Shown one piece after another: positions 1 to 8,298 of a stretch of DNA of 64,000 nt (positions within the stretch are counted from its first letter, which is position 1; each line of letters begins with the position of its first letter). This DNA is from an uncultured Rikenellaceae bacterium (GTDB taxonomy: Bacteria; Bacteroidota; Bacteroidia; Bacteroidales; Rikenellaceae): the NCBI GenBank assembly GCA_944415565.1, contig CALYBQ010000010.1, forward strand, positions 182,061 to 246,060. The letters run 5' to 3'. A program made the translations under genes and the position numbers. The notes beneath the pieces are model-generated. The model was not told the origin of the DNA. It did no database searches and saw only the letters and a program-made list of their open reading frames with translations.

Positions 1-656
1 ACGGTGTCGGATACGGACTCACCGAAACGGCCCCGCTCATAGCCGGGGGTATTCCGGGGAAGATCAGGTTCCGTTCGACCGGCCCGGTTTTGAGTAGAGT
101 GAAGGCTCGGCTGGATAATATGAATAAGGATACGGGCGAAGGGGAGATAGTCGTTCAGAGTCCGAGTACGATGAAGGGGTATTACGAAGATCCCGGCGCA
201 ACGGCGGACGTATTCACGCCTGACGGATGGTTTCGGACCAAGGACATCGGCCGTTTCGACGAAGAGGGAAATCTCTATATATTGGGGCGCATAGGGAACA
301 TGATAGTGGGACCGAGCGGTGAGAATATCTATCCGGAGGAGATAGAGTCGGTCATTAACAGCCATTTTCTTGTAACGGATTCCATCGTCAAGGAGAACGA
401 CGGAAAGCTCGTTGCACAGGTGTATTTTAATGAGGAGGAGGCTCAGCGCCGCTATAATGATTTTAAGGAGAGCCTTCATGCCCTGAAGGCCGAGATCAAG
501 GCCTATGTCAATTCGAAAGTCAGCAAGTCGGCCCAGATTGCCGACGTGGAGGCGCAGGACAAGGCTTTCGAGAAGACCCCGACGCAAAAGATCAAAAGGT
601 TCAAGTATGTCGATCCGCGTCCTTTGAAGAAGCCTGACGAGGCGGCAACGCGGTAG
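1..656 (+). CDS. Long-chain acyl-CoA ligase (AMP-binding enzyme), 3' part only
   Basis: The reading frame is open from the window edge (codons start at base 3), so only the C-terminal part is present. It begins with GYGLTETAP, the core A5 motif of the adenylate-forming superfamily. GWFRTKDIG follows (A7), then GRIGNMIV...GENIYPEEIE (A8, hinge and start of the mobile C-terminal domain), and the catalytic lysine motif KTPTQKIKR (A10) lies near the end. These enzymes activate a fatty acid as acyl-AMP and transfer it to CoA at the cytoplasmic membrane. The long insertion between A8 and A10 fits FadD/FAA1-type ligases better than acetyl-CoA synthetase. The substrate cannot be inferred, and the N-terminal P-loop lies outside the window. 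Confidence 0.9.
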   Translation, partial: GVGYGLTETAPLIAGGIPGKIRFRSTGPVLSRVKARLDNMNKDTGEGEIVVQSPSTMKGYYEDPGATADVFTPDGWFRTKDIGRFDEEGNLYILGRIGNMIVGPSGENIYPEEIESVINSHFLVTDSIVKENDGKLVAQVYFNEEEAQRRYNDFKESLHALKAEIKAYVNSKVSKSAQIADVEAQDKAFEKTPTQKIKRFKYVDPRPLKKPDEAATR

Positions 657-1019
657 AATGTGCTCTATGCTTGCTCGAACACGTAGATATGATTGCGGTC
701 GGCTTTTTAGTCGGCCGCATATTTTATGTTTATGTGTCGGGAGTGTTGCGTATATATCAGTTCCGCGTCGTAGGTTTTGCCGAGGTTGTCGTATAGCCTT
801 TGCGTTTGGCCGGACTGGCTGTTTGGCGCGGGTTGTATAGGTGACATGGCGGCGTATTTTAGTAATAAGGCGGTCGGGTTATAATGTCCTTTGCCGACAG
901 TGTTGATGAGAGGAAACGTGTTTCTGTCCACGCTTTTGACTGCGGCGGACATATAATTCGGTTCGTTGTATATATAGTCGTGTAAAATCGTATATTTGCA
1001 GTCATTCTCAATTTTTTTC
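657..1019. other. Intergenic stretch with a promoter for the following gene
   Basis: No convincing gene is visible here. Short frames exist on both strands but lack family motifs. Near the right end TATATTTG (991-998) matches the Bacteroidota -7 box TAnnTTTG, with TTG at 966-968 as a weak -33 box 22 bases upstream. This predicts transcription starting near 1004 for the flippase-like gene. Confidence 0.4.
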
Positions 1020-2219
1020 GTGCAAGACAACACACAGCAGAAATTCTGCAAGATCAACGGTTTCGAACCGGAAAAAACGGCAGCCTCTCCGTCTGTCGGT
1101 GGCGATGCGTGTGGACAGGCAGATTGCGGCGGAGATTTGGATGGCGGCGGGAAGGAGATCGGCAAGATAAAACTGCGTAAAGCCGTTTATCCGATACTTA
1201 TAGGGTTGGCCGTTGTCGGGTATATGTTTTGGAGAGACTTCGATCCTGCCGTTTTCGACGATATACAATTTTCTTGGATAACCGTACTGTGGCTGTTGCT
1301 CGCGTTCTTGTGTATGTTCGGCCGCGATCTCGGGTATGTGATCCGGTTGAGGGTGCTCAGCGACAAGAGTTTGTCGTGGGGACAGGCGCTCAGGGTAATA
1401 ATGCTGTGGGAGTTCACGTCGGCCATCACTCCGTCGGCTGTCGGGGGGACGAGCGTCGCTATTGTCTATGTACATAAGGAGGGTATAGGCGTCGGCCGCA
1501 GCTCGGCGATAGTCATGCTTACGTCGTTCCTCGACGAATTGTTCTTTATCCTTATGTTCCCTCTGATGATGGCCATAGTGGGATTCGACGAGCTGTTCGC
1601 CATTACCGCAGGAAGCGGATTGCTGGCAAAATCTCTGATGACGTTTGCCATAATAGGGTACTCGCTGAAACTCGCTTGGGTGTTGATACTGACCTATGGC
1701 CTGTTCGTGAATCCTCGCGGACTGAAATGGCTGCTGATGAAGATATTCAAACTGCGTTTCCTGCGTAGGTGGTATCGTGATATGAATATCGTGGGGACGG
1801 ATATAATCAACAGCTCTAAGGAGATACGCCGGAAAGGGTTTATGTTCTGGCTGAAGGCCGGAGCGTCTACATTCCTGTCGTGGACGTCGCGGTATCTGGT
1901 GGCGAACGCTTTGGTGATGGCCTTTTTCGCTGTTGGCGACCATGTGTTGCTGTTTGCACGCCAACTCGTGCTGTGGATAATGATGCTCGTTATGCCTACG
2001 CCGGGCGGCAGCGGATTTGCAGAGCTGTTCTTCTCGTCGTATTGTGCCGATTTGATCGAGGTTCCTGTGGCGCTTCAGGCCGGGGCCGCTGCGCTCATCG
2101 CCTTCTTATGGCGCGGGGTTACCTATTATCCTTATCTCGCCATAGGAGCCGTGGTTTTCCCGAGGTGGCTGGGCCGCAATTTCGGGAAACGTGCTAACGG
2201 CCGGACCTCTAAGAAGTAG
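1020..2219 (+). CDS. Lysylphosphatidylglycerol synthase TM-region/UPF0104-type flippase-like membrane protein
   Basis: This is a polytopic inner-membrane protein with about eight hydrophobic segments, starting at KLRKAVYPILIG. The pattern TPSAVGGTSVAIVYVHKEGIG and the later MPTPGGSGFAELFFSSY are typical of the UPF0104/MprF N-terminal family (PF03706), whose characterised members flip aminoacylated lipids; the substrate here is unknown. The start is uncertain. The frame reaches back to a TTG at 996, but that codon lies inside a good -7 box, so GTG 1020 or TTG 1137 (with GGAG close upstream) are better candidates. The first about 40 codons from 1020 are Gly-rich and unlike the family, which favours the later start. 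A short hairpin follows the stop. Confidence 0.8.
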   Translation: MQDNTQQKFCKINGFEPEKTAASPSVGGDACGQADCGGDLDGGGKEIGKIKLRKAVYPILIGLAVVGYMFWRDFDPAVFDDIQFSWITVLWLLLAFLCMFGRDLGYVIRLRVLSDKSLSWGQALRVIMLWEFTSAITPSAVGGTSVAIVYVHKEGIGVGRSSAIVMLTSFLDELFFILMFPLMMAIVGFDELFAITAGSGLLAKSLMTFAIIGYSLKLAWVLILTYGLFVNPRGLKWLLMKIFKLRFLRRWYRDMNIVGTDIINSSKEIRRKGFMFWLKAGASTFLSWTSRYLVANALVMAFFAVGDHVLLFARQLVLWIMMLVMPTPGGSGFAELFFSSYCADLIEVPVALQAGAAALIAFLWRGVTYYPYLAIGAVVFPRWLGRNFGKRANGRTSKK

Positions 2220-2234
2220 GGTGGCGTATATGGA

Positions 2235-2253
2235 CACTTCGCATCGCGAAGTG
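2235..2253. terminator. Hairpin between convergent genes
   Basis: Inverted repeat CACTTCGC/GCGAAGTG with a 3-base loop lies between the stop codons of two convergent genes. There is no strong T-run directly after it, so terminator function is likely but not certain. Confidence 0.45.
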
Positions 2254-2300
2254 GTGGGCTGCTCTTTTGTAGGTTGAATGCCGACCAGATAGTGGTAGGT

Positions 2301-2990
2301 TTATTTGGGCCTGTTATTGTTGCGGTGTTGCTTTTGCTGGTAGTTCTTCCCGTTGGACTGCCCGTTTTTGGCGTTCTTGCCCTTGTTCTGTCTCTGGTTA
2401 GTGAACCCTGCTTTTTTATGATATGTCGGTGCGGTTTTGTAGTCGCTCTTGATATTGTTTATCGCAGCCTCGTCTACCGAAATAGTATTGCCCGACAATC
2501 TCTTCATGTCCTTTATTATCACCTCGTTGTTCGGGTGCTCCTGATTGTATTCGTAGCTTTTGGCTCTCATGTAGCGGGCTACGTTGGCGAGGACCTCTTC
2601 TACCGCGTGCTCGTCGGTCTCGTCCTTCAACGATTTGATGATGTTCTCGATATTCTTGCCGTAGTGTTTTATAGCTATCTTTTTGTCGGGATACTTCAAT
2701 TTTTCCGGCATCGGGGTGAGCGTTTCTTCCGTTGGAATCGGATAGGGGGAGTCTACGTCCAGCGAGAAGCCCGACATGATGAACATATGGTCCCACAATT
2801 TATGGTTGAAGTCGGCGGTGTCCCTTAGCAGAGGGTTGAGGTTGCCCATGACGCTGATTACGGCCCGTGCCTGCCGGTTTCGCTCCTCGCGATCTTCGAT
2901 TGAGGAGAGGTAGTCTATCATTTCGTGGATATGACGTCCGTATTCGGGCAGCTTGAGTTTCTTACGCTCGTAGTTATAATTCTTTTCCAT
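2301..2990 (-). CDS. DUF4290 domain-containing protein
   Basis: This 229-residue cytoplasmic protein belongs to a Bacteroidota-only family of unknown function. Family hallmarks are LPEYGRHIHEMIDY near the N-terminus, NLNPLLRDTADFNHKLWDH in the middle, and a basic Asn/Gln/Lys-rich low-complexity tail (KNGQSNGKNYQQKQHRNNN) that may bind nucleic acid. The frame stays open 37 codons further upstream, but the family starts at the MEKNYNYE methionine, so 2990 is chosen. In many relatives this gene sits directly upstream of murA. Here murA is nearby but on the opposite strand, beyond a sigma-54 regulator. Confidence 0.85.
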   Translation of the reverse strand: MEKNYNYERKKLKLPEYGRHIHEMIDYLSSIEDREERNRQARAVISVMGNLNPLLRDTADFNHKLWDHMFIMSGFSLDVDSPYPIPTEETLTPMPEKLKYPDKKIAIKHYGKNIENIIKSLKDETDEHAVEEVLANVARYMRAKSYEYNQEHPNNEVIIKDMKRLSGNTISVDEAAINNIKSDYKTAPTYHKKAGFTNQRQNKGKNAKNGQSNGKNYQQKQHRNNNRPK

Positions 2991-3164
2991 CGTTAAGTTA
3001 TTGAAAGACCGCGAACTGCCATAGGAATATCCTTCTGGGCGGATATTTTGATTAATGAAGTAAGACAGTTTGGCGTAAGTTAACCGATCGGCCGTTGACA
3101 CGCTTTCAATCCGAGAATAATTGTGAGATTGGTTGAGGTGTCCAAGTAATTGTTAACTTTGTGC

Positions 3165-3196
3165 CAAAAGTATAGCGATTTTCATAAAAAAACAAA
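3165..3196 (-). promoter_or_regulatory. Bacteroidota-type promoter for the DUF4290 gene
   Basis: Read on the minus strand, TTTG (3196-3193), a 20-base spacer and TACTTTTG (3172-3165) match the -33/-7 consensus. Transcription would start near 3158, giving a 5' leader of roughly 165 bases before the chosen ATG. Confidence 0.65.
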
Positions 3197-3246
3197 TAAG
3201 TCAATATTTTCTTGTATATTCGTTACGGGAAATCTCAATTTAAGGA

Positions 3247-4437
3247 ATGATCAGGATTCTTATAGTCGATAAGCAGCGCAGTATACGCAATATCCTTCGA
3301 GAACGTTTGGAGTTTGAGGGATATACGGTGGAGACGGCTGAAAGTCTGACAGAGGCTAACGCCTTGTATGATAAGAGGGGAAGCGATCTGGTCATTGTGG
3401 AAAATGTCCTGATGTACGAGTACCTCGATAACGGAGGTAGGTTGACAGGCAAGACGCCGATAATCGTCATTTCGGACGATCCGCAGATCAGAGAGGCGGT
3501 ATTCGCAATGCGAAACGGGGCGTATGACTATCTGGGCAAACCGCTGGATATGAACCTGCTGTTTGCGTCGATAAAGGAGGCGTGCGGAGAGAAGAAGGAG
3601 GAGGAGAAGCCGAAACGAACGGTGTCTGCGTCGGTGGTTTTCAAGAAGCCTAAAGCCAAATCGAAAAGCGGAGTCCCGGAAATAGTCGGTGAATCGGACG
3701 AGATTATGTTCGTGAAGAAACTCATCGAGAAAGTCGCGCCTTCCGAAGCACGGGTGCTTGTCACTGGTGCGAACGGTACGGGCAAAGAGCTTGTTGCCAA
3801 ATGGTTGCATGAAAAGAGTTTGCGGGCCGGCGGTCCGTTCGTCGAGGTCAATTGTGCGGCGATACCTTCCGAACTTATAGAGAGCGAATTGTTCGGGCAC
3901 GAAAAAGGTGCATTTACATCTGCCATCAAACAGCGTAAGGGGAAATTCGAGCAGGCCGACGGAGGAACGTTGTTCCTCGACGAGATAGGCGATATGAGCC
4001 TGTCTGCCCAAGCTAAGGTGCTGAGGGCGTTGCAGGAGAACAAGATAAGCCGTGTAGGCAGCGACGTGGATATTTCGGTCAATGTCAGGGTGGTGTCGGC
4101 TACCAACAAGAATCTGCGCGAGGAGATACAGAAAGGTAACTTCCGTGAAGACCTGTATCATCGTCTGAGCGTCATCGTCATACGTGTCCCGTCGTTGATC
4201 GACAGGATAGACGACATTCCGCTGTTGATAGGGCATTTTATGGATAAGATATGCGAGGAGTATGGTATACCGACGAAATCGGTGAAGGCCGATGCAGTCA
4301 AAGAGTTGCAGACTTTCGCGTGGACGGGCAATATACGCGAATTGCGTAATGTCATGGAGAGGTTAATCATACTTAGCGGGGACGAGATTACGATGGACGA
4401 TGTCAGGGCATACACCAGTTCGGTCATAAGGCAATAA
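3247..4437 (+). CDS. Sigma-54-dependent response-regulator-like activator, no HTH domain
   Basis: An NtrC-type activator of 396 residues. Residues 1-115 form a receiver fold, about 135-375 an AAA+ domain with Walker A GANGTGKE, the sigma-54 contact loop GAFTSA (usual form GAFTGA) and Walker B GGTLFLDEIGD. The protein ends about 15 residues after the AAA+ lid (ITMDDVRAYTSS), so the usual Fis-type DNA-binding helix-turn-helix is absent. In the receiver the acidic pair is reduced to Asp8-Lys9 and the phospho-acceptor position holds Glu52 (DLVIVEN). The switch Ser and GKP lysine are kept. It may therefore act phosphorylation-independently and from solution. The start ATG has an AAGGA ribosome site. 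No partner kinase is adjacent; murA follows after a terminator. Confidence 0.9.
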   Translation: MIRILIVDKQRSIRNILRERLEFEGYTVETAESLTEANALYDKRGSDLVIVENVLMYEYLDNGGRLTGKTPIIVISDDPQIREAVFAMRNGAYDYLGKPLDMNLLFASIKEACGEKKEEEKPKRTVSASVVFKKPKAKSKSGVPEIVGESDEIMFVKKLIEKVAPSEARVLVTGANGTGKELVAKWLHEKSLRAGGPFVEVNCAAIPSELIESELFGHEKGAFTSAIKQRKGKFEQADGGTLFLDEIGDMSLSAQAKVLRALQENKISRVGSDVDISVNVRVVSATNKNLREEIQKGNFREDLYHRLSVIVIRVPSLIDRIDDIPLLIGHFMDKICEEYGIPTKSVKADAVKELQTFAWTGNIRELRNVMERLIILSGDEITMDDVRAYTSSVIRQ

Positions 4438-4461
4438 CGATTGTCGAGAGGTTCGAGATAC

Positions 4462-4490
4462 GGCCGTCATGTGAGTGGCGGCCATTTTTT
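4462..4490 (+). terminator. Rho-independent terminator after the sigma-54 activator
   Basis: Stem GGCCGTCA/TGGCGGCC (4462-4469 with 4476-4483, one G-T pair) with a 6-base loop is followed by A and a run of seven T. It separates the activator from murA. Confidence 0.75.
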
Positions 4491-4566
4491 TGTCTAAAGC
4501 CGACCGGGCCTTGACGGTTTGGGCGAATTTGCTTACTTTTATGCTAAAATAAAAACTTAGATATAT

Positions 4567-5877
4567 ATGGCCGTATTCGAAGTACGAGGCGGACGTCGCC
4601 TCAGTGGTGAGATAGTACCGCAGGGAGCTAAGAACGAAGCGTTGCAGATATTGTGTGCGGTGCTGCTGACGAAAGAGAGGGTTACGGTTTGTAACGTGCC
4701 GGAGATAGTAGACGTCATGCAACTCATTGAGTTGTTGCGTGAGATGGGCGTAGAGGTCGAAAGACTCGGAGCAGGGCGCTATACTTTCCGTGCAGCGAAT
4801 GTCGATCTCGATTATATGAAGACGGACGATTACCGCAAGCGTGCGACTCGCCTTCGCGGTTCGGTCATGTTGTTGGGGCCTATGTTGGCGCGGTTCGGTG
4901 TCGGATACCTGCCGAAGCCGGGCGGCGACAAGATAGGGCGCAGGCGTCTCGATACGCATTTCATCGGATTCCAGAAGCTCGGGGCCGATTTCGATTTCGA
5001 TGCAGGGGAGAATTTTTTTGCTGTCAGGGGGAAGAATCTGTGTGGAACATATATGCTGCTTGACGAGGCTTCGGTGACAGGTACGGCGAATATAATCATG
5101 GCGGCTGTTTTGACGCCGGGATTCACTACGATATACAATGCCGCCTGCGAGCCGTATGTGCAGCAGTTGTGCAAGATGCTGAATCGTATGGGGGCTAAAA
5201 TCTCCGGTATAGCGTCCAATCTGCTCACCATCGAAGGGGTAGATGAATTGGGTGGTACGGAACATTGCTTGTTGCCAGACATGATAGAGGTGGGTAGCTT
5301 CATCGGGCTTGCGGCGATGACGCAGTCGGAGATAACTATCAAGGATGTCTCTTACGAGAACCTCGGCATAATTCCGGCACAGTTCGCGCGTATGGGCATA
5401 CGCTTCGAGCAGCGCGGGGACGATATATATATTCCGGAGCAGGACCATTACGAGATAGAGAGTTTTATCGACGGGTCCATCATGACGATCGCCGACGCTC
5501 CGTGGCCGGGTTTGACGCCTGACTTGCTGTCGGTCTTCCTCGTTGTGGCGACACAGGCGAAGGGCTCGGTGCTGATCCATCAGAAGATGTTCGAGAGCCG
5601 TCTGTTCTTTGTCGATAAACTGATAGATATGGGCGCACAGATAATACTTTGCGATCCGCACAGGGCTACGGTCATCGGTCATGATCATCAGATGAGACTG
5701 CGCGGTACGTGCATGACGTCTCCGGATATACGTGCGGGTGTTGCGTTGCTCATCGCAGCTATGAATGCCGACGGTCGCAGCGTAATACAAAATATCGAAC
5801 AGATAGACCGCGGATACCAAAATATAGACGGCCGTCTGAATGCACTCGGTGCGGATATACGAAGGGTGGAAGAGTAG
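4567..5877 (+). CDS. murA: UDP-N-acetylglucosamine 1-carboxyvinyltransferase MurA
   Basis: MurA transfers enolpyruvate from PEP to UDP-GlcNAc, the first committed cytoplasmic step of peptidoglycan synthesis. The 436-residue protein shows the EPSP-synthase-like inside-out barrel, with the UDP-GlcNAc-binding GAKNEALQ near residue 20 and ASVTGTANIIMAA mid-protein. In the catalytic loop the sequence is GGDKIGRRRLD: Asp121 occupies the position of Escherichia coli Cys115, the residue alkylated by fosfomycin. Enzymes with Asp here are active and fosfomycin-insensitive. The loop is Bacteroidota-like, so this is probably ancestral. The gene has its own space after the upstream terminator and ends in a bidirectional terminator shared with ruvB. 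Confidence 0.97.
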   Translation: MAVFEVRGGRRLSGEIVPQGAKNEALQILCAVLLTKERVTVCNVPEIVDVMQLIELLREMGVEVERLGAGRYTFRAANVDLDYMKTDDYRKRATRLRGSVMLLGPMLARFGVGYLPKPGGDKIGRRRLDTHFIGFQKLGADFDFDAGENFFAVRGKNLCGTYMLLDEASVTGTANIIMAAVLTPGFTTIYNAACEPYVQQLCKMLNRMGAKISGIASNLLTIEGVDELGGTEHCLLPDMIEVGSFIGLAAMTQSEITIKDVSYENLGIIPAQFARMGIRFEQRGDDIYIPEQDHYEIESFIDGSIMTIADAPWPGLTPDLLSVFLVVATQAKGSVLIHQKMFESRLFFVDKLIDMGAQIILCDPHRATVIGHDHQMRLRGTCMTSPDIRAGVALLIAAMNADGRSVIQNIEQIDRGYQNIDGRLNALGADIRRVEE

Positions 5878-5908
5878 GGAGCTCCTACCGGCAGGGGGGA
5901 TTGCCGGG

Positions 5909-5952
5909 AAAACAAATGCAGAGGAGATTTTGGTCTCCTCTGCATTTGTTTT
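5909..5952. terminator. Bidirectional terminator between murA and ruvB
   Basis: A near-20-bp perfect inverted repeat (core CAAATGCAGAGGAGA with its complement, loop about 6 bases at 5928-5933) is flanked by A on the left and T on the right. It can end transcription from both convergent genes and overlaps the ruvB stop codon. Confidence 0.85.
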
Positions 5953-6976
5953 AGCTCAATATGTCGTTGAAAAGCGAAGCTTCTGTACTCGGTGGGGTTA
6001 CGCCCAGATGCGAATAGGCTAAAGCCGTAGCCTCGCGGCCTCGGGGGGTGCGTTTGAGGAAGCCCTCCTTGATGAGGAATGGCTCGTAAACCTCCTCGAT
6101 CGTGCCGCTGTCCTCGCCTACGGCCGTAGCGATGGTGTTTATGCCGACAGGTCCGCCGCCGAATTTCCCGATGATGGTTGAGAGTATGCGATTGTCCATC
6201 TGGTCCAGTCCCCGAGCGTCTATGTTCAATGCAGAGAGCGCGATCTTGGTGATTTTCAGGTCTATGTGTCCTTCGCCCTTGACCATGGCGAAATCGCGCA
6301 CTCGTCGCAGGAGCGAGTTGGCTATACGCGGTGTTCCTCGGCTACGCATGGCTATTTCGAGTGTCGCGTCCTCGTCTATGCCGATTCCGAGTATGCTGGC
6401 CGAACGTCTGACTATCTTAGCTAAAACCTTCGAATCGTAATATTCGAGGTGGCACTGTATGCCGAAACGTGCACGTAGCGGGCTGGTCAACAGGCCGCTA
6501 CGTGTAGTTGCCCCGATCAGTGTGAACGGGTTGAGCTCTATCTGTATGGAACGTGCCGAGGGCCCTTTGTCGAGCACTATGTCTATCTTGTAGTCCTCCA
6601 TGGCCGAATACAGGTACTCTTCGACAATTGGGCTGAGGCGGTGTATCTCGTCTATGAAGAGTACGTCGCCCGCGTTGAGGTTGGTCAGCAATCCGGCGAG
6701 GTCTCCGGGTTTGTCCAATACAGGTCCGGACGACACCTTCAGCGCCGTGCCCATCTCGTTGCTTATGATGTTGGCCAACGTGGTCTTGCCCAGCCCGGGA
6801 GGGCCGTGCAGCAGTACATGGTCGAGCGACTCCTCTCGCATGATGGCCGCCTGTATGAATACACGGAGGTTATCGACGATTTTGTCCTGTCCGCTGAAAC
6901 TTTCGAGCTCCTGCGGGCGGATCTTGTTCTCGAATTCCGAATCCGTGGGTTGATTGCGTATGCCGTTCCTGTCCAA
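5951..6976 (-). CDS. ruvB: Holliday junction branch-migration ATPase RuvB
   Basis: RuvB is the hexameric motor that, with RuvA, drives branch migration of Holliday junctions. The 341-residue protein has Walker [11 protein letters not shown], Walker [10 protein letters not shown], sensor 1 GATTRSG and the C-terminal winged-helix domain ([13 protein letters not shown]). The length is normal for the family. No ATG is available at the N-terminus, so the start is read as TTG at 6976. A -7 box (TATTTTTG, 7046-7039 on this strand) lies about 60 bases upstream. The gene stands alone, convergent with murA; ruvA and ruvC are not in the window. Confidence 0.95.
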   Translation of the reverse strand: MDRNGIRNQPTDSEFENKIRPQELESFSGQDKIVDNLRVFIQAAIMREESLDHVLLHGPPGLGKTTLANIISNEMGTALKVSSGPVLDKPGDLAGLLTNLNAGDVLFIDEIHRLSPIVEEYLYSAMEDYKIDIVLDKGPSARSIQIELNPFTLIGATTRSGLLTSPLRARFGIQCHLEYYDSKVLAKIVRRSASILGIGIDEDATLEIAMRSRGTPRIANSLLRRVRDFAMVKGEGHIDLKITKIALSALNIDARGLDQMDNRILSTIIGKFGGGPVGINTIATAVGEDSGTIEEVYEPFLIKEGFLKRTPRGREATALAYSHLGVTPPSTEASLFNDILS

Positions 6977-7381
6977 AATGTTCTTCAGAATTATTCTTTG
7001 GTTTGAGTCCGGCCGCCATTATGGCGGCTCTCTCTATGCAAAAATAGTATTAAAAAACGGAATGTGGGGTGTGGCGGGTAAAATATTGTTGGCGTGTACG
7101 GGTTGCTCGGCAGTGTGTGTGGCGAGAGTATGGCTAAATTTCCGTATGTCGTGTTGGATGAGGATGTTGTTGCGGTTTGCGGATTTGCCGGCGTATGGTT
7201 TGTTGTATACGCTTTGTATCAATATGTGCTATTTTGAATAAAAAGTGCATTTATCAACAGCTTCGTCAAAAAAGTGGGGAAATATATTGTGCATAGAAAT
7301 AAAAATTGTAATTTTATAACCGTTGTTCGCAACGATACCTGAAGACTACCTAAAACTATAAATACAAAACCTTAAAACACA
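6977..7381. other. Intergenic region between divergent ruvB and the TIM-barrel gene
   Basis: About 400 bases with no credible gene. The left part carries a TAnnTTTG-type -7 box for ruvB on the minus strand (7046-7039). The right part (about 7220-7330) is AT-rich and should hold the promoter of the three-gene sugar cluster, but no clear -33/-7 pair is visible there. Confidence 0.4.
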
Positions 7382-8260
7382 ATGGACAGACGGGAGTTCT
7401 TTAAGAAAAGTGCCATGGCCACCGCTAAGGTGGTAATCGGCGGAAGTATTATCTCGGGACTGTTGGAAGACGACCTGTTTGCCGCTCCGAGTGGAGGCAA
7501 GAGGGTCGGATTGCAACTGTATTCGGTTCGCGGCATGATGGACAAAGATGTTGTGGATACGATGAAGCAGGTCGCTGCGATAGGGTACAAAGAGTTGGAG
7601 ACTGCATCGTACAACAATGGAAAGGTGTACGGAATGTCGCCTAAAGATTTTCGCAGGATCGCCGAAGACCTCGGGATGAACGTGTCCAGTTCGCATCTCG
7701 GACGTAGTGTCGAGAGAGGCAAAGAGAACGAAGCATACGAATGGTGGGACAAAGCGCTCGACACTCAGGCCGAGGTAGGTTGCCGCTATGCCATACAGCC
7801 GTCAATGCACATAGGCAACAAGATCGAAGACATTCAGCTCTATTGCGACTATTATAATAAGGTTGGTGAGATGGCGAAAGGCAGGGGGCTCAAGTTCGGC
7901 TTCCATAACCACGCTGGTGAATTTAAAGTCATCGACGATAAGATCGTGCTCGATTACCTTATACAGAACACATCGCCGGAGAACGTCGTTTTCCAGATGG
8001 ACGTATACTGGGTGAAGAAGGGCGGACAGGATCCGGTCGATTACCTGAAGAAATATGCCGGTCGTTTCCCACTCCTGCACATCAAGGACGAGGACGTGAT
8101 CGGTGCGAGCGGCGATCTGGACTTCAAGGCTATATTCGAAGCTGCATATGCACAGGGGATGAAAGATTACTATGTGGAGGTCGAAAAATATGCCGTGTCG
8201 CCTATCAAGGATGTTGAGAAGAGTTTCGACTACCTCTACCATTCTTCATTCGTAAAATAA
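7382..8260 (+). CDS. Exported sugar phosphate isomerase/epimerase (TIM barrel, AP_endonuc_2)
   Basis: The N-terminus MDRREFFKKSAMATAKVVIGG is a twin-arginine signal (RREFFK followed by a hydrophobic stretch), so the protein should be exported folded. The rest is a xylose-isomerase-like TIM barrel: GLQLYSVRG on the first strand, GYKELETASYN, GLKFGFHNHAGEF with metal-ligand His, VFQMDVYW and PLLHIKDED. Members isomerise or epimerise sugars or hydrolyse or eliminate oxidised glycosides. It is first in a three-gene cluster with a Gfo/Idh/MocA oxidoreductase and a DUF1080 lipoprotein, which suggests action on 3-keto-glycosides in the periplasm. The exact reaction is not determinable from sequence. 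Confidence 0.88.
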   Translation: MDRREFFKKSAMATAKVVIGGSIISGLLEDDLFAAPSGGKRVGLQLYSVRGMMDKDVVDTMKQVAAIGYKELETASYNNGKVYGMSPKDFRRIAEDLGMNVSSSHLGRSVERGKENEAYEWWDKALDTQAEVGCRYAIQPSMHIGNKIEDIQLYCDYYNKVGEMAKGRGLKFGFHNHAGEFKVIDDKIVLDYLIQNTSPENVVFQMDVYWVKKGGQDPVDYLKKYAGRFPLLHIKDEDVIGASGDLDFKAIFEAAYAQGMKDYYVEVEKYAVSPIKDVEKSFDYLYHSSFVK

Positions 8261-8298
8261 TACACCTAAAACATAACAAACACTAAAACAACTTTACA

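Noticed and set aside
658..840. 60-codon plus-strand frame after the acyl-CoA ligase
   Set aside because: Cys/Arg-rich translation with no ribosome site or family feature.
707..1165. 152-codon minus-strand frame left of the flippase-like gene
   Set aside because: Part of it looks fairly protein-like, but it overlaps the promoter and 5' part of the plus-strand gene and has no recognisable domain.
1008..1964. 318-codon minus-strand frame opposite the flippase-like gene
   Set aside because: Antisense to a membrane protein gene; Gln/His/Arg-rich translation typical of shadows.
4363..5820. 485-codon minus-strand frame opposite murA
   Set aside because: It is antisense to the well-supported murA and its translation is His/Arg/Tyr-rich without any family motif; a shadow of murA codon use.
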